Part shown: piece after piece, positions 56,472-64,000 of the stretch | Layout of the letters: the number at the start of each line of letters is the position of its first letter | How positions within the stretch are numbered: the first letter of the stretch is position 1 | Assembly: GCA_024710355.1 (NCBI GenBank) | Contig: JANJUX010000007.1 | Span: 62,001-126,000 of the forward strand | DNA: 64,000 nt | Origin: Candidatus Rifleibacteriota bacterium | Lineage (GTDB): Bacteria; Muiribacteriota; Ozemobacteria; Ozemobacterales; Ozemobacteraceae | Direction: 5' to 3' | Notes under the pieces: generated by a model | The model's database searches: none | Told to the model about the DNA's origin: nothing | The model's input: only the letters and a program-made list of their open reading frames with translations | Program-made: the position numbers and the translations under genes

Positions 56472-57161
56472 TTATTGTTCGAGATCCGGGAAGCCGTCGG
56501 GGTAGGGGGTTACGTAGTTGTCGGGGCGCCTTTGAATGAGGCTGTTAAGCAGAAGAACTTCGACCAGTTTTGTGTCGATATAGATTTCGGCCAGGTGATC
56601 GGCAACCGGAAAGGCGTCGATACTGAGAATTCGGCCGGGAACCGGCATGTCGAAAAAATAAAAAGATACCCAGGCTCTGGTAAAATGCTGTTCAGCAACC
56701 GGTCTTGGCGCAAGCGGCATTGCCAGTTTGATGCGGCCTTCCTGCATTATCAGAAGCTGCCGGCAGCGGTAATTTGAGAGTTTGTCTTTGAACATGACGA
56801 TGCGGAGATTGTAATGGACAGGTTCAACGATGATCGTGGTCGAGCTGATGGTGTGACTTGCCAGGCCCTGCTGGTCTGTCGCAACCCAGGGCAGTGAAGT
56901 TGTCCACTTTTTACTGGTATTTTTGAAACTTTCGACAATTCCGGTCGAGACGGCAGCGTCGCTGACCCAGAGAATTTTGCCGAGTTCGGAGGGGACGAAG
57001 CGATTGGCAAGAATCGGGAATTCCTGCGCCGGCACAAGCGGCCCGGGCAGCGGAAATCGCTGATCGAAAATAAGTTCCCATTCGTGCATGGCCATGCTGC
57101 AGGCCGATGCTGATGCGGTCAGCAGGAAAAACAGCGAAACCAGTAAAATGATTTTCTTCAT
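56472..57161 (-). CDS. Exported protein of unknown function
   Basis: 229 residues. A strong signal peptide (1-21) ends 'LTASASAC', so it may be cut by signal peptidase I or, with a weak lipobox, lipidated at that Cys. The mature protein has no motif I recognise; 'SSTTIIVEPVHYNLRIVMF' and 'FFDMPVPGRILSIDAFPVADH' suggest a beta-rich domain. Upstream on its strand lies the gene-free region at 57162-57992, ended by a hairpin at 57217-57238. Confidence 0.6.
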   Translation of the reverse strand: MKKIILLVSLFFLLTASASACSMAMHEWELIFDQRFPLPGPLVPAQEFPILANRFVPSELGKILWVSDAAVSTGIVESFKNTSKKWTTSLPWVATDQQGLASHTISSTTIIVEPVHYNLRIVMFKDKLSNYRCRQLLIMQEGRIKLAMPLAPRPVAEQHFTRAWVSFYFFDMPVPGRILSIDAFPVADHLAEIYIDTKLVEVLLLNSLIQRRPDNYVTPYPDGFPDLEQ

Positions 57162-57205
57162 GCCTTAATGATATAACATAGCCACGTGGCGCGGCAATGC
57201 TCCGG

Positions 57206-57238
57206 TAAAAAAACAACCGCGCCATTTTACTGGCGCGG
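57206..57238 (-). terminator. Terminator-like hairpin on the minus strand
   Basis: Stem ccgcgcca/tggcgcgg (57217-57224 with 57231-57238), 6-nt loop, followed on the minus strand by TTGTTTTTTT. No coding gene ends upstream of it on that strand, so it would end a non-coding transcript or the leader of the 229-residue gene. Confidence 0.7.
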
Positions 57239-57244
57239 CGTTTT

Positions 57245-57600
57245 GGGCAGATGCTGTGACTGTTGCTGCGATTTGAGTGTGGTTGAGGTTTTATAATGCG
57301 GTGGTTGTTGTGTGACTTAAATGTGGCTGTGCTTCGACATCTGCAATTTAAAGATCGATCGTGTTGTGATTAAAGTGCTTCTGTAATTGTCTGTGCTGTG
57401 GCTGGTGAGTGAAAGCGCTGTAGCTGTACTGTAAATTTAATTAAGCTCTGCTGGACTGAACCCGAGGAACTGGTAGAGGGGTGATTGTGCTTCGAACCGG
57501 TTTTGCAATGCTGTGTCTGAATTCTTGTCTGTGCTGTGGTCTGGTATGACTGCTATTGTGATATAGAACAGAACTGGTAGAGGTTAAACTCGTCGGAAGC
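57245..57600 (-). ncRNA. Candidate non-coding RNA or long leader (repeat-rich, A/C-rich on minus strand)
   Basis: No frame is open throughout. Exact direct repeats occur at 57387-57401 and 57525-57539 (15 nt), 57467-57479 and 57571-57583 (13 nt), and 57328-57337 and 57486-57495 (10 nt). The minus strand is rich in A and C and poor in G, and a hairpin with a T run lies at its 3' end. Existence of a transcript is inference; no promoter could be fixed. Confidence 0.35.
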
Positions 57601-57810
57601 CTTTCAGCGGCAGGGAACTACGACTTTACGGTGCGTTGAAACTGCCTGCTTCACTGCAGAAACGAACATCATGAATCTGATCCAGATAACCAACAGGTTA
57701 AACGCTATTATCATGATCTGCCCGCTTTCCCAACAAACTTTTCTGCCCTTACGCAAATAATATACGCAAAAGCCATGCCAAGTTTTTGGGGGAGTGTTGC
57801 CAACTATTGT

Positions 57811-57914
57811 GTCGTCCCTGCGTTTATGCCCGGAACGGCTACAGCCAGGGATCTAAGCCATTGCATGCAAGGTTCCCGCCACCCGCTCTCGCGATGCAGG
57901 CTCCGCGGGATGAC
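57811..57914 (+). repeat. REP-like dispersed palindromic repeat, copy A
   Basis: Begins gtcgtccctgcgtttat and ends gcgggatgac, so its ends are inverted repeats. Inner palindromes give it two hairpin modules. It is closely similar, in opposite orientation, to 59922-60012. Confidence 0.75.
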
Positions 57915-57992
57915 GAAGAGCCCTGCAATTCTTGTGTGACAGTGGAATAGCCCGGTGCCACTGCAGAATCGGCAGCATCCGATTCATAAATT

Positions 57993-59471
57993 TTACCTTC
58001 TGGTGCTGCGTTTGATACCGAGTTTTGCCATTCTTGATTCGAGTGTGGTGGGCTTCAGACCCAGTAGTTCAGCAGCGCCGCCAGGTCCGCGCACCCGCCA
58101 GAAAGTGGAATTGAGAACCTGTAAAATGTGTGCTTTTTCCACTTCATTTAAATTCTGCGCACTGCCAGCTTCGGCTGCCTGGGCGTCTTTTGGCATTTTT
58201 TGCGCAGTTTCGGGCAGGTCGACCTCTAAAGTGTCAGAATGACACAAAATTACTGACCTTTCAATTACATTCTTGAGCTCGCGAATGTTACCGGGCCAGT
58301 TATAGGTCTGCATGCGGGCAATCGAAGCCGGCGAAATACAATTTATGTTTTTACCGAGGCGTCTGGCGAACTGCAGCATGAAGCTGGTGGCTATTTCGAC
58401 TACGTCGCCATCGCGTTCAGCCAGAGAAGGAAGGTGAATCGGAAACACGTTCAGTCGGAAAAAGAGATCTTCGCGAAACTTGCCGGCTTCGACCTGAGCC
58501 TTTAAATTGCGGTTGGTGGCGGCAATGACCCTGACGTCGATGTTGATGAGCTTAGTGCTGCCGATTCTCTCCAGTTGGTTTTCCTGGAGAACGCGCAGCA
58601 GTTTGCTTTGAAGCTCGAGCGGCATCTCGCCGATTTCATCGAGAAAAATGCTGCCACCGCTTGCCACTTCGAAGCGACCGATCTTGCGGGCAATCGCCCC
58701 TGTAAAAGAGCCTTTTTCGTGCCCGAACAGTTCGCTTTCGATAAGATTGGCCGGCAGAGCTGCGCAATTCACCACAATCAAAGGCTGGCTGGCTCTTCGA
58801 CTGCATCGATGAATTTCTCGCGCTGCCAGCTCTTTGCCGGTGCCGGTGTCACCGGTAATGAGCACAGTCGCGTCGGTCGGGGCGACTTTATGTATCTGAA
58901 ACAGCACCTGCTTCAGCGACGGGCTGCTGCCAAGCATGCTATTATCTTCAAGATTATACGAAAGATGGTTTTTGAGCGCCTGGTTTTCCTGCTTCAGTTT
59001 TTCCTGGAGGGTAAGTATATCCTGGTAGGCTTTCTCAAGGCCAATCTGAGTATTGCGCAGCTCCGAAATGTCGTTGATGATAAGACTGGCGGTGAGGCTG
59101 CTGGTCGGGTCGTAAGTCACCGGGTAGGCGCTGACTGCCCAGAAAAACTTTTGCCCGGCTTTTGCGAAACTTATTTCCTGGTTTAATATTGCCAGCCCCG
59201 ATTTGAGAACCTGTTTGGTAATCGCCTTCAGTTGAGACGCCGCGTCAGGAAGAATCTCAGAGACTGTCAGGCCCGGGCAGTCAGAAACGCCCTTCCCGGC
59301 AAAGTCGGCGAGGCGCTGATTTAATCTGATGACGCGGTTTTCAGGGTCGACAGCGAGCATGCAGACCGGCGCTGAGTGATAAATCTGCTGCAGAAAATTC
59401 AGCGCCTCGCAGGCAGAGCCGCAAGGTATTATATCGTTTGTTCCCTCAAGGTATGGCGAAGTATTATGCAT
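57993..59471 (-). CDS. Sigma-54-dependent transcriptional activator with PAS sensor
   Basis: 492 residues from ATG 59471; a GTG at 59495 is possible but lies upstream of the TATAAT at 59484-59489. A PAS domain spans about 30-140, then a coiled coil (about 145-175). The AAA+ domain has Walker A 'GDTGTGKE', the sigma-54 contact loop 'GSFTGA' (usual GAFTGA), Walker B 'GSIFLDEIG', and '[18 protein letters not shown]'. A Fis-type helix-turn-helix (about 445-490) is C-terminal. It activates sigma-54 promoters in response to a signal sensed by PAS; the Ser in the loop occurs in some active members. Its targets are unknown. Confidence 0.92.
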   Translation of the reverse strand: MHNTSPYLEGTNDIIPCGSACEALNFLQQIYHSAPVCMLAVDPENRVIRLNQRLADFAGKGVSDCPGLTVSEILPDAASQLKAITKQVLKSGLAILNQEISFAKAGQKFFWAVSAYPVTYDPTSSLTASLIINDISELRNTQIGLEKAYQDILTLQEKLKQENQALKNHLSYNLEDNSMLGSSPSLKQVLFQIHKVAPTDATVLITGDTGTGKELAAREIHRCSRRASQPLIVVNCAALPANLIESELFGHEKGSFTGAIARKIGRFEVASGGSIFLDEIGEMPLELQSKLLRVLQENQLERIGSTKLINIDVRVIAATNRNLKAQVEAGKFREDLFFRLNVFPIHLPSLAERDGDVVEIATSFMLQFARRLGKNINCISPASIARMQTYNWPGNIRELKNVIERSVILCHSDTLEVDLPETAQKMPKDAQAAEAGSAQNLNEVEKAHILQVLNSTFWRVRGPGGAAELLGLKPTTLESRMAKLGIKRSTRR

Positions 59472-59532
59472 TTTTACAGGTTGATTATAACTCACATTTA
59501 ATCAGTCTGCCACCGGCAAAAACAGTAAGGGG

Positions 59533-59561
59533 TTGAAAAAAAACGCCAAACCATGTATTTT
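59533..59561 (+). promoter_or_regulatory. Promoter of the 63-residue protein gene
   Basis: TTGAAA (59533-59538) and TATTTT (59556-59561) are 17 nt apart. The predicted leader is about 38 nt and contains the AGGAG site. Confidence 0.55.
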
Positions 59562-59605
59562 TGCTCAGGTTGGTTATTAACAAGCATTTCACAGGAGTTA
59601 CCGCC

Positions 59606-59797
59606 ATGATGATGAACCCGGGTCGCCTTACCGATGAGCAGGTAGTAGAACTGCGCAGTGAAAAGATTGAATTGAACCGCAAATCGCGCCGCCAGACCGG
59701 CATGAAACTTGCCTGCGTCGGCAAAAGCCGCGGTTATCTCGAATGCGAAACCGCTGAAGGCCGCTGTCCTGATTACGATGTCTGCCACGAAGCCTGA
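59606..59797 (+). CDS. Small Cys-containing protein, 63 residues
   Basis: Starts MMMNPGRLTDEQ at the first of three consecutive ATGs, 8 nt after AGGAG (59593-59597). The chain is basic and helical in the first half, then has four cysteines ('LACVGKSRGYLECE' and 'GRCPDYDVC'), which could bind a metal ion. The family is unknown. Its own promoter and terminator support it being a real, separately expressed gene. Confidence 0.7.
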   Translation: MMMNPGRLTDEQVVELRSEKIELNRKSRRQTGMKLACVGKSRGYLECETAEGRCPDYDVCHEA

Positions 59798-59833
59798 CAG
59801 GGCAGATCGCCTGGCTCTTTCAGCGCAATAGAG

Positions 59834-59878
59834 CAGAACCCGGTAACCACAATCGCACGGTTACCGGGTTCTGTTTTC
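59834..59878 (+). terminator. Terminator after the 63-residue protein gene
   Basis: A 15-bp perfect stem (59834-59848 with 59859-59873) has a 10-nt loop and TTTT after it. Confidence 0.85.
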
Positions 59879-59921
59879 AGCAAAGGTTCAGTTCACTGCC
59901 GCATTTTATTATTTATTTAGT

Positions 59922-60012
59922 GTCATTCACGCGGGAGCTGGCAGCGAGAATCTTATTGATAAAAGCTGAAATCCCTGCCTGTACCCGTTCCGGAAATAAA
60001 CGCAGGGATGAC
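59922..60012 (-). repeat. REP-like dispersed palindromic repeat, copy B
   Basis: Reverse-complement orientation of the repeat at 57811-57914: the minus strand begins gtcatccctgcgtttat and shares the ccggaacgg...acag.cagggat core. It is 13 nt shorter, mostly in the middle. It lies between the terminator at 59834-59878 and the end of the vault-like gene. Confidence 0.75.
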
Positions 60013-60051
60013 ATACAAATGGCCTGTTTTTAACTCAGACGTGAAAGATGG

Positions 60052-61455
60052 TTAATTCTGTGGGGTTCGCGTGGTTTCGATGCGCAGGTCGACGTCCTGC
60101 GGGGTGAAGAACATGCTGGCGTTGCTGCGGCCAAGCTTTTCGATATATTCGACCTTTTTGAGGGTATTGAAAATATTGATCTTTTCTGGTTCTGACAGCG
60201 AGCCGGCCAGTTTATCGAAGAAGCGCGCAACCCTGACAGCTTCACACTCACCGTGCATTTCGGCTTCTTTTAGCGCATTCTCGCGCTGAATCTGAATCAG
60301 TTCGCCCTTCTGCCGCTCGATGTCGAGATTGCCTTTTACCTCATTGAGTCTGACCTCATTTTCACTCTGCTGCTTCAGCAGGCGATTGAGGCGATTGGTG
60401 GTTTCCTGAATTATTTCCTGCAGAATGACCTGAGTGCTTTCTTCTTTGCAGCTTACCGAGCGCACTTCGACCGAATGAATCTTGACCCCGCGCTGGGTAT
60501 AGAACGGATCACTGCTGTCGTTGATCGCTTCTTTAACGATGTCGTTGAAACGGTCGAGAAAAGCTTCGAGGGTAGATTTTGATACGGACTGAATGATCAT
60601 GCTGCGGGCATGCGAGCAGATGTCGCCGGGTGCATCGTCTGTGGTTTTTATCATGGTTTCGATGTCCTCGATCTGCCAGAAGAACGTAACTCCGAGAATC
60701 AGCTCGACGTTATCCTTGGTTCTGACACCGAATTCATACCACATGAATTTCGGGCGCGAGTCGATATGAGTGATTTTAAGATCGCGCTTTTCTTTATGAA
60801 TGCCCGATGACCAGTTCATTGCCACCAGTGTTTCATAGGGCTGCAGGAAAAAGGCGTTTTCGGCCTGGCTGCCGCTGACAATGCGAAATCGGCCGTCTTT
60901 GCCTTTGATAATCACAGATTGATGCGTTTCGAGAAGAATCTTGCGTCTGACATCCTCGATCTCTTCGGCAGCCGCCGGAAAAAAGACCTGATTTTTCGTT
61001 ACCAGCCGCAGTGACCCGTCGGTATTGTTGCGCACCAGAACCGCCGTGTGCTCATCGATGTTGATGCCTTTGCACGGTTTCTCGAGCATCTCCTCGCTGG
61101 CGCTCAAAACCACGTGATTGGGGCCGGTGACGACCCTGATAACACCGGTAGATTTGTCTATGAGCCTGACATATTCATTCTGCTGCAGAACGATTACGTC
61201 ATATTTTTTTATAAGCTCTTCATAAGCCTGCATGAAAAAAAAGCATGGGCCCTTCTCGACCCTGATTTCGCCGGTAAGAAGATCTCTGATTTTAACAAAC
61301 TCAGTCGGTGTAAGACTCACACCGAGTCTGATGCGCGCGCTGATAAATGGCTGCACAAAAACATGCCCTGGGCCATTGACTACCCACTTTTTGGTAAAAC
61401 CCTCCAGAACAAGCTGCTCTTCCTCTTTCAGAAAATAGACCCATGGAATAATCAT
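60052..61455 (-). CDS. Major-vault-protein-like SPFH protein
   Basis: 467 residues, no signal peptide or membrane helix. Residues ~14-218 hold about five repeats of 38-43 residues with the vault-repeat pattern (e.g. 'EYVRLIDKSTGVIRVVTGP', 'FVKIRDLLTGEIRVEKGP', 'AVLVRNNTDGSLRLVTKNQ'). Residues ~219-340 match an SPFH/Band 7 fold like the vault shoulder ('RTKDNVELILGVTFFWQIED'). Next come 'GVKIHSVEVRSVSCKEEST' and 'QETTNRLNRLLKQQ...IERQKGELI', close to the start of the vault cap helix. The helix (about 335-410) is far shorter than in animal MVP (total ~870-890 residues, nine repeats). It may form rings or a small shell in the cytosol. AGGAG precedes the ATG. A plain Band 7 protein is the alternative. 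Confidence 0.7.
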   Translation of the reverse strand: MIIPWVYFLKEEEQLVLEGFTKKWVVNGPGHVFVQPFISARIRLGVSLTPTEFVKIRDLLTGEIRVEKGPCFFFMQAYEELIKKYDVIVLQQNEYVRLIDKSTGVIRVVTGPNHVVLSASEEMLEKPCKGINIDEHTAVLVRNNTDGSLRLVTKNQVFFPAAAEEIEDVRRKILLETHQSVIIKGKDGRFRIVSGSQAENAFFLQPYETLVAMNWSSGIHKEKRDLKITHIDSRPKFMWYEFGVRTKDNVELILGVTFFWQIEDIETMIKTTDDAPGDICSHARSMIIQSVSKSTLEAFLDRFNDIVKEAINDSSDPFYTQRGVKIHSVEVRSVSCKEESTQVILQEIIQETTNRLNRLLKQQSENEVRLNEVKGNLDIERQKGELIQIQRENALKEAEMHGECEAVRVARFFDKLAGSLSEPEKINIFNTLKKVEYIEKLGRSNASMFFTPQDVDLRIETTRTPQN

Positions 61456-61569
61456 ATTTCCGGCTCCTGCTTTTTTTGTTATTATACCCCGGGTTCACCA
61501 CCGATGAAAAATAAAATCAGTTCTGAGCCCGGCTGTTTTCAGAATTCCTGTCATTATGGAGTCGCATCG

Positions 61570-61779
61570 ATGTCGCAACAGATGTTCCAGTGCTTGTTCG
61601 CCATTCTCGCCGGTCTGTTCACCATATTCTGTGCCGCGAAAGATTTTGACTGGTTCATGAACCACCACAAGGCCCGCTTTTTTGTGAATATTTTCGGCCG
61701 CGACGGCGCCCGTGTCTTTTACGGTATTCTTGGCGTCATTCTGATGCTTCTGGGAGTTTTTGTCGGTCTGGGCAGGTAA
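61570..61779 (+). CDS. Small membrane protein, Imm17-like
   Basis: 69 residues with two membrane segments (about 6-24 and 48-67) separated by 'AKDFDWFMNHHKARFFVNIFGRDGARVFYG'. This 'DWDWF-N-RKARF-V--FGR-GARIFY' pattern is what I know from the Immunity protein 17 family linked to polymorphic toxins. No toxin gene is in the window. GGAG precedes the ATG by 9 nt. Its 3' end overlaps the convergent truC gene by 44 nt. Confidence 0.6.
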   Translation: MSQQMFQCLFAILAGLFTIFCAAKDFDWFMNHHKARFFVNIFGRDGARVFYGILGVILMLLGVFVGLGR

Positions 61780-62509
61780 CGGCAGTTTCAAGGCCGACGC
61801 GCTGCAGCACTGATAAAAAGCTCTCTGGAAGTGGGGCCTCGAAGCTGAGCAGTTCGCCGCTGGCCGGGTGGCAAAACTCGATACTGCTGGCGTGCAGCAT
61901 CAACCTCTGCAGACCGGCATATTCGGCCAGCATACGATTGTGATGGCCGTCACCGTGCTGATGGTCCCCGATGATCGGGTGAAAAATATGTTTCATATGT
62001 CGCCTTATCTGGCGGTTTCTGCCGGTATGTGGCGTCACCAGCAGCAGCGAATAGCGTGAAACCGGGTGCGGCCTCACCGCTACCGGCACTTCGGCTGTCG
62101 CCAGGCGGCGGTATTCGGTAACTGCCTCGCGCGCCGGGTTGTCTTTGAGCCGGTCGGGGTCGGTTATTTTGTCCCATAAATCTTTAAGCGGGTAATCGAT
62201 GATTTCGTGCTCTTTTGCCCAGCCTCTGACCATTGCCAGGTAGGTTTTTTTTACTTCGCGGCCGCTGAAAGATTCGGTCATCTGCCGCGCCAGTTCGCTC
62301 GACAGAGAAAAGACTAGAATTCCTGAGGTTGGCTTGTCGAGACGATGTGCCGGGTAAACCCAGCGGCCGATCATGTCGCGCAGTTGCTTCATGGCGCTCT
62401 CGGTCTCGTTTTTGTCAATGTAGCTGGGGTGAACGAGAAGCCCGGCCGGTTTGTTGATTATGACCAGACTGTCATCCTGAAAAATGATGTCACTGGGTTC
62501 AAGATTCAC
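61736..62509 (-). CDS. truC: tRNA pseudouridine synthase C-like
   Basis: 257 residues. 'IINKPAGLLVHPSYIDKNET', the catalytic aspartate in 'YPAHRLDKPTSGILVF', 'TGRNRQIRRHMKHIFHPIIGDHQHGD' and 'LQRLMLHASSIEF' follow E. coli TruC closely, including its length (about 260). TruC makes pseudouridine 65 in certain tRNAs. The start overlaps the pgl stop as ATGA, so it is the third gene of zwf-pgl-truC. Confidence 0.9.
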   Translation of the reverse strand: MNLEPSDIIFQDDSLVIINKPAGLLVHPSYIDKNETESAMKQLRDMIGRWVYPAHRLDKPTSGILVFSLSSELARQMTESFSGREVKKTYLAMVRGWAKEHEIIDYPLKDLWDKITDPDRLKDNPAREAVTEYRRLATAEVPVAVRPHPVSRYSLLLVTPHTGRNRQIRRHMKHIFHPIIGDHQHGDGHHNRMLAEYAGLQRLMLHASSIEFCHPASGELLSFEAPLPESFLSVLQRVGLETAVTCPDRQKLPEASE

Positions 62510-63291
62510 GTTAATTTCTCGCGTTCTTCGATAAGCCCTGCCAGGCGGTTGCCGGCGGCGGCCCGGTCAAGAATCCAGGTAACCCCTCTTTTCCGGGCGA
62601 CCTGGGCGGCTGGGGCGGGGTTATCAGGGTTAAAAACGATCCCGTTGAGTATTTCACGTTTTGCTTCGCCATTGACGAGAAAAACGATTTCGCGGGCCTC
62701 CAGAATTCGCCCCAGGGTAAGACTGAATCTTGGTTCTGGCTGCGAAAGCGTCTGAAATACCGCAAAGCCGTTCAATGAAGAACGGGTCAACCAGTCGGTA
62801 TCAGGAAAAAGCGAAGCCGTGTGCCCGTCAGTGCCGATGCCGAGAATCAGCAGATCGATTGGCGCTGGCGGCTGCAGCGGGTCTGGCAACTGTCTGAGGC
62901 GGTCGTGGTAATCCTGGCAGAGGCGATCCAGGGCCGCCGCACTCTGAGAGGCTGGCGGTTCGCTTACTATTACCGGAACAAAAGTATGCTGTGGCAGGTA
63001 ACCACCGCTCATCAGGCTCTCTTTAATGCCGCGCTGGTTGCTGCGCGGGTCGGAGGCCGGCACCAGTCTCTCGTCGGTCTGCATCCACCAGCAGCGGTTT
63101 CCGGCCCCATTGCTGCCGAGTCTGCGTGCGAGTTCCCTGTAGACCGGAAACGGTGTGCTGCCGCCCGAAAGGCTGATCAGGCAGGGCCTTCTGCCGAAAG
63201 ACGAGATTATCGCGGCAAGTCTGGCGGCTGCTGTTTCGGCGAAATATTCGGGCTTTTCTGCGAGCACGAACTGGTGAGTCAGGGGCAGCAT
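62506..63291 (-). CDS. pgl: 6-phosphogluconolactonase
   Basis: 261 residues of the DevB/SOL type. Signatures are 'CLISLSGGSTPFPVYREL', 'WWMQTDERLVPASDPRSNQRGIKESL' and 'LLILGIGTDGHTASLFPDTD' (catalytic His region). It hydrolyses 6-phosphogluconolactone in the oxidative pentose phosphate pathway. It overlaps the zwf stop by 13 nt, the enzyme that makes its substrate, and is followed by truC with a 4-nt overlap. Confidence 0.94.
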   Translation of the reverse strand: MLPLTHQFVLAEKPEYFAETAAARLAAIISSFGRRPCLISLSGGSTPFPVYRELARRLGSNGAGNRCWWMQTDERLVPASDPRSNQRGIKESLMSGGYLPQHTFVPVIVSEPPASQSAAALDRLCQDYHDRLRQLPDPLQPPAPIDLLILGIGTDGHTASLFPDTDWLTRSSLNGFAVFQTLSQPEPRFSLTLGRILEAREIVFLVNGEAKREILNGIVFNPDNPAPAAQVARKRGVTWILDRAAAGNRLAGLIEEREKLT

Positions 63292-64000
63292 TGGCCCTCC
63301 GACGGGCGCCAGCGGTGCCCATGCCTTTCAAGCAGTTCACAGGCCTCGCGCGGGCCATGGGTGCCGGCTGGGTAGGTGAACATCGGCTGTGCAAACTGCT
63401 GCCAGCCCTCGATGATCGGGTCAATGAATTTCCATGATTCTTCGATTTCGCTGTTACTCAAAAACAGGGCCGAATCACCCTGCAGTGAATCGAGAAGCAG
63501 TCTTTCGTAAGCGTCTGGCCGGTAATCGCCGAATTCGGTGTCATACGAAAATTTAAGACCGACGTTGCTGACCTGCATGCTCATTCCGGGCGGTTTGGTG
63601 TTCAAAAGCAGATTGATGCCCTCGTTCGGCTGAATTCTGATATAAAGCCGGTTCGACTCGATTTTGCCGGTCAGTGTCGGAAAAATAGAGTGGGGGACCG
63701 GCTTGAAATTGACGACGATCTCGGTAATATTGCGGTCGAGGCGTTTGCCGGCCCGCAGGTAGAAAGGCACGCCACCCCAGCGCCAGTTGTCGATGAACAC
63801 GCGGCAGGCAGCATAGGTTTCGGTTTTTGAAGAAGCTCTGACCCCTTCCTCTTCAAGGTAGCCCTTCGCCAGTTCGCCCTTGAGCATACCGTGCAGATAC
63901 TGGGCTCTGACCGTTTCCTGGGCAACTTCTTCGGGTTTGTATTTGCGCAGGGCCTTCAGTACCTTGTTCTTTTCGAGGTGCAGGTCACCCGGGCGGTGTG
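63279..64000 (-). CDS. zwf: Glucose-6-phosphate 1-dehydrogenase, C-terminal part
   Basis: 240 codons of the 3' part; the 5' half runs off the right edge. 'VRAQYLHGMLKGELAKGYLEEEGV', 'TYAACRVFIDNWRWGGVPFYLRAGKRLD', 'LYIRIQPNEGINLLLNTKPPG' and 'DAYERLLLDSLQGDSALFLSNSEIEESWKFIDPI' are the standard C-terminal-domain segments of G6PD. It makes 6-phosphogluconolactone and NADPH. It heads the visible operon zwf-pgl-truC. Confidence 0.95.
   Translation of the reverse strand, partial: HRPGDLHLEKNKVLKALRKYKPEEVAQETVRAQYLHGMLKGELAKGYLEEEGVRASSKTETYAACRVFIDNWRWGGVPFYLRAGKRLDRNITEIVVNFKPVPHSIFPTLTGKIESNRLYIRIQPNEGINLLLNTKPPGMSMQVSNVGLKFSYDTEFGDYRPDAYERLLLDSLQGDSALFLSNSEIEESWKFIDPIIEGWQQFAQPMFTYPAGTHGPREACELLERHGHRWRPSEGQCCP

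Larger units (their letters stand above)
57162..57992. other. Gene-free 0.8 kb region
   Basis: No open frame with coding character. It holds, from left to right, a terminator-like hairpin, a repeat-rich segment of strongly uneven base composition (57245-57600), an AT-rich part around 57700-57790 and one copy of a palindromic dispersed repeat (57811-57914). Confidence 0.75.

Noticed and set aside
57300..57600. Broken gene encoding a low-complexity protein like the helicase tail
   Set aside because: The minus-strand frame I followed into this A/C-rich part runs into a TAA, and no ribosome site or continuous frame is visible.
58861..59490. Sigma-54 (-24/-12) promoters near the activator gene
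   Set aside because: No TGGCAC-N5-TTGC arrangement was found in the adjacent intergenic sequence.

Overview
The window reads as a stretch of chromosome from a Gram-negative, probably uncultivated bacterium. It carries an ADP-heptose epimerase (hldD), an ExbB/ExbD/TonB set with an outer-membrane barrel, lipobox and signal-peptide proteins, SppA, and an LPS/capsule-type glycan locus. Gene content and the style of the large secreted proteins would fit a phylum such as Candidatus Riflebacteria, but that assignment is a guess. I saw no rRNA, tRNA, CRISPR array, transposase or phage gene. Most genes are ordinary chromosomal genes in short operons separated by clear hairpin terminators.

Layout. 1-9.3 kb: tail of an RRM protein, a DUF2339 + DUF3999 membrane pair, and a DEAD-box helicase with unusual Asn/His/Thr-rich tails. 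9.4-21.1 kb: a glycan locus of glycosyltransferases, a flippase, methyltransferases, sugar epimerases and hldD; its first half is AT-richer and its genes switch strand repeatedly. 21.1-30.6 kb: SppA with an old-yellow-enzyme homologue, a DUF2156 protein, a lipoprotein, an operon DHH phosphoesterase - S4 protein - E1-like enzyme - ubiquitin-like ThiS protein, a CDF metal transporter and an alanine/sodium symporter. 30.7-42.6 kb: MurB, a secreted cyclophilin, the barrel-exbB-exbD-tonB operon, and divergently a 2118-residue secreted protein with a macroglobulin-like segment. 42.7-47.5 kb: an alpha/alpha-toroid-like protein, serC-serA, a TPR/coiled-coil exported protein and a small 2[4Fe-4S] ferredoxin. 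47.6-55.4 kb: a co-directional run of a GH13-like enzyme, a MutL/GlmL-type ATPase, ornithine racemase, alanine racemase, an unknown protein and an MBL/beta-CASP nuclease. 55.5-64 kb: two pseudopilins, a sigma-54 activator, a vault-protein-like protein, an Imm17-like protein, and truC-pgl-zwf.

The most striking items are: (1) the protein at 60052-61455, which looks like a shortened relative of eukaryotic major vault protein (about five vault-like repeats, an SPFH shoulder and a short cap helix); (2) a gene-free 0.8 kb region at 57.2-58.0 kb with internally repeated, strand-asymmetric sequence ending in a terminator-like hairpin, a candidate non-coding RNA; (3) a two-copy dispersed palindromic repeat at 57.8 and 59.9 kb; (4) a GH13-like enzyme whose transition-state Asp reads as Asn; (5) orphan ornithine-pathway genes placed beside alanine racemase; and (6) several promoters lying directly on start codons that lack a Shine-Dalgarno sequence, suggesting leaderless mRNAs.
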